Source: Ruminococcus sp. CAG:382 (GTDB taxonomy: Bacteria; Bacillota; Clostridia; Oscillospirales; CAG-382). From it: a stretch of 7,709 nt of DNA. Shown here one piece after another: positions 5,128 through 7,709 of this stretch. The first letter of the stretch is position 1; each line of letters begins with the position of its first letter. The notes below the pieces were generated by a model. It did no database searches. It saw only the letters and a program-made list of their open reading frames with translations, and was not told the origin of the DNA. Location of the stretch: NCBI GenBank assembly GCA_000433115.1, contig FR892178.1, forward strand, positions 14,893 through 22,601, read 5' to 3'. Both the position numbers and the translations under genes were made by a program.

Positions 5128-5685
5128 TCAAAAAAATTTTATTAACTTCTGAAGAACGAGCTTTTTACGATGTTCAAGAGTTGTTCTTGGTACACCGATA
5201 GACTTGGCATACTCTCGTTCTGTCATAGGCTTATCCTGCAGAAACAATGCGCAGATCAGTGCGTGCTCGTCTTCTGTTAGCGTATCAAGTGCTCTGCGAA
5301 GTGTTTCAAGGTCAAACTGACGAAGCACGTCATTTTCAATGCTGTCCTCATCATTTGGGATAACTTCATCGCCGGTGCTTGTCCCATCCTCCGTTTCGAA
5401 GTAGTCGAAGGATACCGTTATGTATCCCGACTCATCTCTCACCTGTTTGAGATAATCACTGTGATTCTTATCACCTTTCAGATTAGAAGCTAACTCCGTA
5501 TTCCTGATCTCCACACCAATTGCAACACCGTTGTCATCGGTATCGACAAAGAAGTGGGTTTTCTTTCCTCTCTCGGTCTGTAAGAAGTCATACAGAGCCT
5601 GTCCGGTGAGGCGTGTCCATCTCTTGCTTCCGTCTGCGGAAATGTACTGTCCGTTGTTATCTTCGATATAAAATACTTTAATCAT
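5128..5685 (-). CDS. Sigma-70 region-4-like protein (185 aa)
   Basis: The C terminus (about 125-180: LETLRRALDTLTEDEHALI, then EREYAKSIGVPRTTLEHRKK) has the layout of sigma-70 region 4, an HTH that binds -35 elements. There is no region 2, the part needed to bind core polymerase and melt the -10. The N-terminal 95 residues instead form a beta-rich domain, beginning MIKVFYIEDNNGQYIS, that I cannot assign, followed by an acidic linker (about 97-120). Similar proteins are annotated in Clostridia mobile elements as sigma-70 family factors. It may be an incomplete sigma that works with a partner, or a transcription activator. Start: the ATG at 5685 has AAAGGAG nine bases upstream, and that site is locked in a hairpin (5690-5746). 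The stop is followed by the hairpin-rich region before the toxin gene. Confidence 0.8.
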   Translation of the reverse strand: MIKVFYIEDNNGQYISADGSKRWTRLTGQALYDFLQTERGKKTHFFVDTDDNGVAIGVEIRNTELASNLKGDKNHSDYLKQVRDESGYITVSFDYFETEDGTSTGDEVIPNDEDSIENDVLRQFDLETLRRALDTLTEDEHALICALFLQDKPMTEREYAKSIGVPRTTLEHRKKLVLQKLIKFF

Positions 5686-5689
5686 TCTT

Positions 5690-5746
5690 GTGATCTCCTT
5701 TTGATTTTTGAATTTGATTGGTTCGAGTTCAAAAATCGGAGATCAC
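5690..5746 (-). promoter_or_regulatory. Hairpin sequestering the ribosome binding site of the sigma-like gene
   Basis: GTGATCTCC (5690-5698) is a perfect inverted copy of GGAGATCAC (5738-5746), and GATTTTTGAA (5703-5712) of TTCAAAAATC (5728-5737). In the minus-strand mRNA this gives a 19-bp stem broken only by an AAAA bulge, with a 15-base loop. The GGAG of the ribosome binding site lies inside the stem, nine bases from the start codon at 5685. The pairing is seen directly; control of translation is the obvious inference. The dyad could also be a protein-binding operator. Confidence 0.8.
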
Positions 5747-5783
5747 GGGTACTTAGCTATGTAGCAAAGCCAACTCCTAAACA

Positions 5784-5818
5784 TAAAAAATCCTTTCTGC
5801 TTTTTAGGCAGAAAGGAT
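5784..5818 (-). terminator. Leftward intrinsic terminator 1 of a tandem pair
   Basis: ATCCTTTCTGC (5790-5800) pairs with GCAGAAAGGAT (5808-5818), 11 bp with a 7-base loop, followed on the minus strand by six T residues. It lies 100 bases upstream of the sigma-like gene. No convincing promoter is visible between it and that gene, so expression may depend on read-through. Its loop is complementary to the loop of the neighbouring terminator. Confidence 0.85.
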
Positions 5819-5823
5819 GCAAT

Positions 5824-5871
5824 AAAAAATGGGCATGACAAAAACAACCTAAAAAGCTGTTTGTCATGCCC
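5824..5871 (-). terminator. Leftward intrinsic terminator 2 of a tandem pair
   Basis: GGGCATGACA (5831-5840) pairs with TGTCATGCCC (5862-5871), extended by two A-T pairs, and the minus strand continues ATTTTTTATT. The loop contains CCTAAAAAGC (5848-5857), exactly complementary to GCTTTTTAGG (5799-5808) in the other hairpin. It would end the zinc-ribbon transcript about 155 bases past that gene. Confidence 0.85.
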
Positions 5872-6025
5872 TATCTCGATGGTCAGTATTCTCACCCAAG
5901 TTATCGGGTGGATATAAGCTCTTTTCCGGCTTGCTTTACTGATCTATGATCAGCGTGTCCGGCGGATGGAATGCTATGTACGAAACGTATAAATAGTTAA
6001 CAATAGCTATTTAATTTTTACTTGT
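5872..6025 (-). other. 3' untranslated stretch after the zinc-ribbon gene
   Basis: No gene is visible. Small dyads are present: CACCC (5893-5897) with GGGTG (5906-5910), CTGATC (5939-5944) with GATCAG (5948-5953), and AAATAG with CTATTT at about 5991-6012. They are too weak to act as terminators on their own. The transcript would run on to the tandem terminators. Confidence 0.4.
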
Positions 6026-6244
6026 TCACTCTTTTGAAAAGTGAATGAGGAACTTTTGAGAGCACTTGGGACATTTCAGTATAATCTTACTGCCTGTCTT
6101 TTCCTGGTGATCGGTCTTTAGCGCGATCACCGTTGCTATGTCTCCTTTAGGCTTATCGCAGAGCCTACCACGTTTGCACGAAGGACATCTGACATACTCG
6201 CTTTTAATGTCTATATCCTCGTACACTTGCTGAATGAAAATCAT
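6026..6244 (-). CDS. Small two-CxxC zinc-ribbon protein (72 aa)
   Basis: The protein has CPSC at residues 20-23 and CPKC at 58-61, each embedded in a basic context (RCPSCKRGR, LKCPKCSQKF), the hallmark of a single zinc ribbon. An extra cysteine is at 29. The layout resembles phage Mu Com (a small protein with two CxxC pairs that opens an RBS hairpin in mom mRNA) and the cysteine-rich KTR proteins of Firmicutes elements; I cannot choose between them and homology is unproven. A GTG three codons upstream abuts the ribosome binding site and is not usable, so I take the ATG at 6244, which has AAAGGAAG at a suitable distance. It is the first gene downstream of the leftward promoter near 6390, and the next gene downstream carries a hairpin-locked RBS. 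Confidence 0.75.
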   Translation of the reverse strand: MIFIQQVYEDIDIKSEYVRCPSCKRGRLCDKPKGDIATVIALKTDHQEKTGSKIILKCPKCSQKFLIHFSKE

Positions 6245-6247
6245 ACC

Positions 6248-6351
6248 GATCACTTCCTTTATTTTGAATTTGAGAAAAACTTCTCGACCCTTATTGATAA
6301 ACTCCTTCCTGTTTAGATAAATGAAAGTGATCTTTTCTGATAGGAAGTGAT
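6248..6351 (-). promoter_or_regulatory. Zinc-ribbon gene leader with two copies complementary to its RBS
   Basis: On the minus-strand mRNA the ribosome binding region AGGAAGTGATC (6258-6248) can pair with ATCACTTCCT (6351-6342, 10 bp perfect) or with GATCACTTTC (6332-6323, 10 bp with one G-U). The two choices exclude each other. AGATAA/TTATCT (6315-6320, 6354-6359) closes a loop around both copies, and GAGAA/TTCTC forms a small hairpin at 6272-6285. This suggests a leader that can hide the start site. Confidence 0.5.
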
Positions 6352-6385
6352 TGTTATCTTACGGCTCAGTCATTTCCTCGACACT

Positions 6386-6394
6386 ATTATACCA
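6386..6394 (-). promoter_or_regulatory. Leftward extended -10 promoter for the zinc-ribbon gene
   Basis: On the minus strand TGGTATAAT (6394-6386) is a perfect -10 with the TGn extension. No good -35 stands 16-18 bases upstream, as expected for an extended -10 promoter or one needing an activator. It would give a leader of about 135 bases for the gene at 6244 and is the only strong leftward promoter I see before the operon. Confidence 0.65.
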
Positions 6395-6433
6395 AAAGCC
6401 CCACGCAGAATTTTGTAATATTCTGTACCGTTC

Positions 6434-6466
6434 TTGACAAAATTTTCTTGATTGCGGTGGTATAAT
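6434..6466 (+). promoter_or_regulatory. Rightward extended -10 promoter
   Basis: TGGTATAAT lies at 6458-6466 on the plus strand, a perfect extended -10, with TTGACA at 6434-6439 but 21 bases away, which is too long for a standard pair. It points toward the 3' end of the ImmA-like gene, which is on the other strand. The GTTCAGT/ACTGAAC operator starts 17 bases downstream, inside the expected initial transcript. Confidence 0.55.
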
Positions 6467-6482
6467 GAGTCGGGCGCCGTTT

Positions 6483-6500
6483 GTTCAGTAAAAACTGAAC
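6483..6500. promoter_or_regulatory. Palindromic operator, copy 1 (probable XRE repressor site)
   Basis: GTTCAGT-AAAA-ACTGAAC is a perfect 7-bp dyad with a 4-base centre. The same arms occur at 7559-7576 in front of the XRE gene, and both copies continue ACT on the right. Two matching palindromes at the two ends of the XRE-ImmA unit are the expected sites of that repressor. Confidence 0.75.
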
Positions 6501-6508
6501 ACTATGGG

Positions 6509-6533
6509 TAAAAAAAGCCGTTTTATCGGCTTT
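6509..6533 (-). terminator. Terminator of the XRE-ImmA operon
   Basis: AAAGCCG (6514-6520) pairs with CGGCTTT (6527-6533) around a 6-base loop, and the minus strand ends in a run of seven T residues. The stem overlaps the ImmA stop codon. The plus-strand reading has only CTTTATAT and would be a poor terminator. Confidence 0.75.
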
Positions 6534-7140
6534 ATATCAGATGGTGGTTGCGCAGTCTGATTTCCATCGCCTGATTGGATACGCCAAACTGTGCCGCCAA
6601 CCGTGATACTCGGTCTTCGCCCGAAGTCCGATAAAACGCTTTTTTGACTTGGCTGATAGGAAGAAGCAAAGCACTTGCAAGCATGTCTGCCTGAAGTTCT
6701 ATCCTCCGATCGGCCTCTGAGCTTTTACTGAGGCTTTTCAGCATCGCTGCAGCATCACCGGTACCCGAATACAATTCTTGGTGAATAAGCCAGTGTGCAA
6801 GCTCGTGAGCTGCCGTGAAGCGATGTCTTCCACGTGTTCTGCATCGCAGAAGGCTCGCATCAAGAATGATCGTCCCACGTTCAACAAAGATGAGCTCATA
6901 TCGCTTTTCATCCATATTGTAGATGGGGACATAGGCATCATCAAAGACGGTTTCTCCCAGGATGCGTCCGTTGTTGCGGATGTACTGATATTCCAATGAG
7001 AGACCCATGCTTTCGATAATTTCCTCGATGGGTACCTCCTTGGCATCATAACCGCTAACAAGACTCTCGTCATACTTTTTCAAAGTGTTCCTTGCGATTG
7101 CCTCGAGGAGCTCCGGTCGCAAGTATTTAATTTCGATCAT
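6532..7140 (-). CDS. ImmA/IrrE-family metallopeptidase (202 aa)
   Basis: This is a zinc-dependent peptidase of the ImmA/IrrE (COG2856) group, which in ICEBs1 and related elements cleaves the partner XRE repressor to release element genes. The active site is HELAH at 112-116 (H112, E113, H116) within FTAAHELAHWLIH. The third zinc ligand is probably E148 in RRIELQADMLASALLLP, the usual helix with small residues. The C-terminal segment (about 178-197, SRLAAQFGVSNQAMEIRL) is HTH-like, as in many relatives. The start codon overlaps the XRE stop as TAATG, with GGAGG just upstream, so the two are translated together and presumably act together. The length is normal for the family and no key residue is missing. 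Confidence 0.93.
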   Translation of the reverse strand: MIEIKYLRPELLEAIARNTLKKYDESLVSGYDAKEVPIEEIIESMGLSLEYQYIRNNGRILGETVFDDAYVPIYNMDEKRYELIFVERGTIILDASLLRCRTRGRHRFTAAHELAHWLIHQELYSGTGDAAAMLKSLSKSSEADRRIELQADMLASALLLPISQVKKAFYRTSGEDRVSRLAAQFGVSNQAMEIRLRNHHLI

Positions 7141-7535
7141 TATTCGCCCTCCTCTTTCTTCCTCCTACGTGCTTCGAGGCTGGCTATAAACTCTTGCCAT
7201 TCCTCGTCTGTCGCGTCCACATCCTTCGCCGTTCTGAGTGCGATTCGGACAATATCTCTTTCCATTATGTAATCCGGCAGATCTTGTGATACCACTGTGC
7301 TGTTCTTTGCCTTGGCCGCAAGGTCGTAAAGCATCGCGGTATCTGCTTCATTTAGATGGAGCTGTCTTGCTATGCTTGAAACGACATCGTCTTTCGGGGC
7401 GGGCATACGGCCGTTTTCAAGGTTAGAAAGATACACCGGAGATATTCCAACTTGTTCAGCAAATTTTCGCAGAGAGACGCATCTCTCTTTTCTTTTCTCT
7501 TTTATGAATGTTCCAAATGTGTGATTGATCTTCAC
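7140..7535 (-). CDS. XRE-family HTH repressor (131 aa), ImmR-like
   Basis: This is the probable master repressor of the element. Residues 8-65 form a Cro/C1-type HTH: IKEKRKERCVSLRKFAEQVG followed by the recognition helix region SPVYLSNLENGRMPAP. The C-terminal half is acidic then basic (to EARRRKKEEGE) and is likely the dimerization and ImmA-recognition part. Translation starts with GTG at 7535, preceded by AAAGGGG at six bases; no ATG is nearby. Its promoter region contains a GTTCAGT/ACTGAAC palindrome, also found at 6483-6500, which suggests self-regulation and control of a second promoter. With the overlapping ImmA gene it forms the repressor/antirepressor-protease switch known from ICEBs1. 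The target sites are inferred from position and symmetry. Confidence 0.9.
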   Translation of the reverse strand: MKINHTFGTFIKEKRKERCVSLRKFAEQVGISPVYLSNLENGRMPAPKDDVVSSIARQLHLNEADTAMLYDLAAKAKNSTVVSQDLPDYIMERDIVRIALRTAKDVDATDEEWQEFIASLEARRRKKEEGE

Positions 7536-7558
7536 GGAAACACCCCTTTCTCATTCGC

Positions 7559-7580
7559 GTTCAGTGTTTACTGAACACTG
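7559..7580. promoter_or_regulatory. Palindromic operator, copy 2, with nested second dyad
   Basis: GTTCAGT-GTTT-ACTGAAC occupies 7559-7576. Overlapping it, CAGTGTT (7562-7568) pairs with AACACTG (7574-7580). The site lies just downstream of the XRE -10 element, where a bound repressor would block its own transcription. Confidence 0.75.
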
Positions 7581-7587
7581 TAACCAT

Positions 7588-7616
7588 ATTATACACGAAC
7601 ATTAGTTCGAACACAA
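7588..7616 (-). promoter_or_regulatory. XRE-ImmA promoter with LexA (SOS) box in the spacer
   Basis: On the minus strand, TTGTGT (7616-7611) and TATAAT (7593-7588) are 17 bases apart. Between them lies CGAAC-ATTA-GTTCG (7596-7609), a perfect dyad that fits the core of the Firmicutes LexA/DinR box (CGAAC-N4-GTTCG). LexA there would block the promoter until DNA damage. The site is also close in form to the XRE operators and might instead be a third repressor site. Confidence 0.65.
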
Positions 7617-7709
7617 GGGGTTTTTGAAAAGTCAAAAAAAGGTGGGCGTATTAGCCAAAGCCCCGTAAGGATGTTTTTTGAAAGGGATACGGTGTAACCC
7701 CGTTTTCGG

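Noticed and set aside
4719..5201. A 160-codon plus-strand open frame starting with GTG across the hairpin-dense region
   Set aside because: It has a weak ribosome binding site, odd composition, overlaps the end of the sigma-like gene antisense, and its sequence is explained by inverted repeats.
5713..5731. GGTTCGAG in the RBS hairpin loop looks like a tRNA T arm
   Set aside because: No acceptor, anticodon or D arm around it; the match to tRNA-Pro is eight bases.
6302..6310. A strong minus-strand Shine-Dalgarno (AGGAAGGAG) in the zinc-ribbon leader
   Set aside because: No ATG, GTG or TTG follows at usable distance. It more likely takes part in leader pairing.
6504..6560. An 18-codon plus-strand open frame after the rightward promoter
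   Set aside because: No ribosome binding site, and the frame mostly reads through the operon terminator.
7617..7709. Possible rightward promoter or divergent gene start at the window end
   Set aside because: The -35/-10 spacing is poor and no open frame with a ribosome binding site begins before the window ends.

Overview
The window looks like one end of an integrative mobile element (an ICE, a mobilizable island or a defective relative) in a low-to-mid GC Gram-positive host, most likely a gut-type Clostridia. That placement rests on strong GGAGG-type ribosome binding sites, many intrinsic terminators, a Firmicutes-style LexA box and Firmicutes-style MazF, ImmA and AP2-like-domain integrases. 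I cannot name a species. All protein genes run leftward (minus strand); the only plus-strand gene is a tRNA.

Layout. 1-445: the attachment region. It holds one intact tRNA-Pro(TGG) with encoded CCA and, upstream, two decayed tRNA-Pro-like pieces that keep the anticodon-loop bases TTTGGGA and then diverge. Each unit has a pair of TTGACCA direct repeats 11-12 bp apart, which are candidate integrase arm sites. 446-977: tRNA terminator, a perfect inverted repeat, and a small unknown gene (728-922) between two minus-strand terminators. 978-3598: two overlapping tyrosine recombinases. The promoter-distal one carries a second copy of the N-terminal arm-binding-like domain at its C terminus. 3706-4680: excisionase-like HTH protein, an unknown 124-residue protein and a MazF/PemK toxin with no visible antitoxin. 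4690-5127: about 430 bases without a credible gene but dense in hairpins. 5128-5685: a protein with a sigma-70 region-4-like C terminus, whose ribosome binding site is buried in a 19-bp hairpin. 5784-5871: two tandem minus-strand terminators with perfectly complementary loops. 6026-6244: a small two-CxxC zinc-ribbon protein. 6386-6533: back-to-back promoters, an operator and a terminator. 6532-7535: ImmA-like metallopeptidase and XRE repressor, translationally coupled, under a promoter with a LexA-type box and a palindromic operator. The last ~90 bases show nothing I can assign. No relaxase, coupling protein, conjugation gene or second att site lies in the window, so the element must continue to the right.

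Working model (inference). XRE/ImmA is the lysogeny-like switch, with DNA damage entering through the LexA box. A leftward promoter near 6390 serves the zinc-ribbon gene and possibly everything to its left. Between it and the recombination genes lies post-transcriptional control: RBS-pairing copies in the zinc-ribbon leader, the tandem terminators, and the RBS hairpin of the sigma-like gene. The zinc ribbon resembles phage Mu Com in layout, a protein known to open an RBS hairpin, so the zinc ribbon may act on the hairpin of its neighbour. The recombination block then ends at the tRNA-Pro attachment site.
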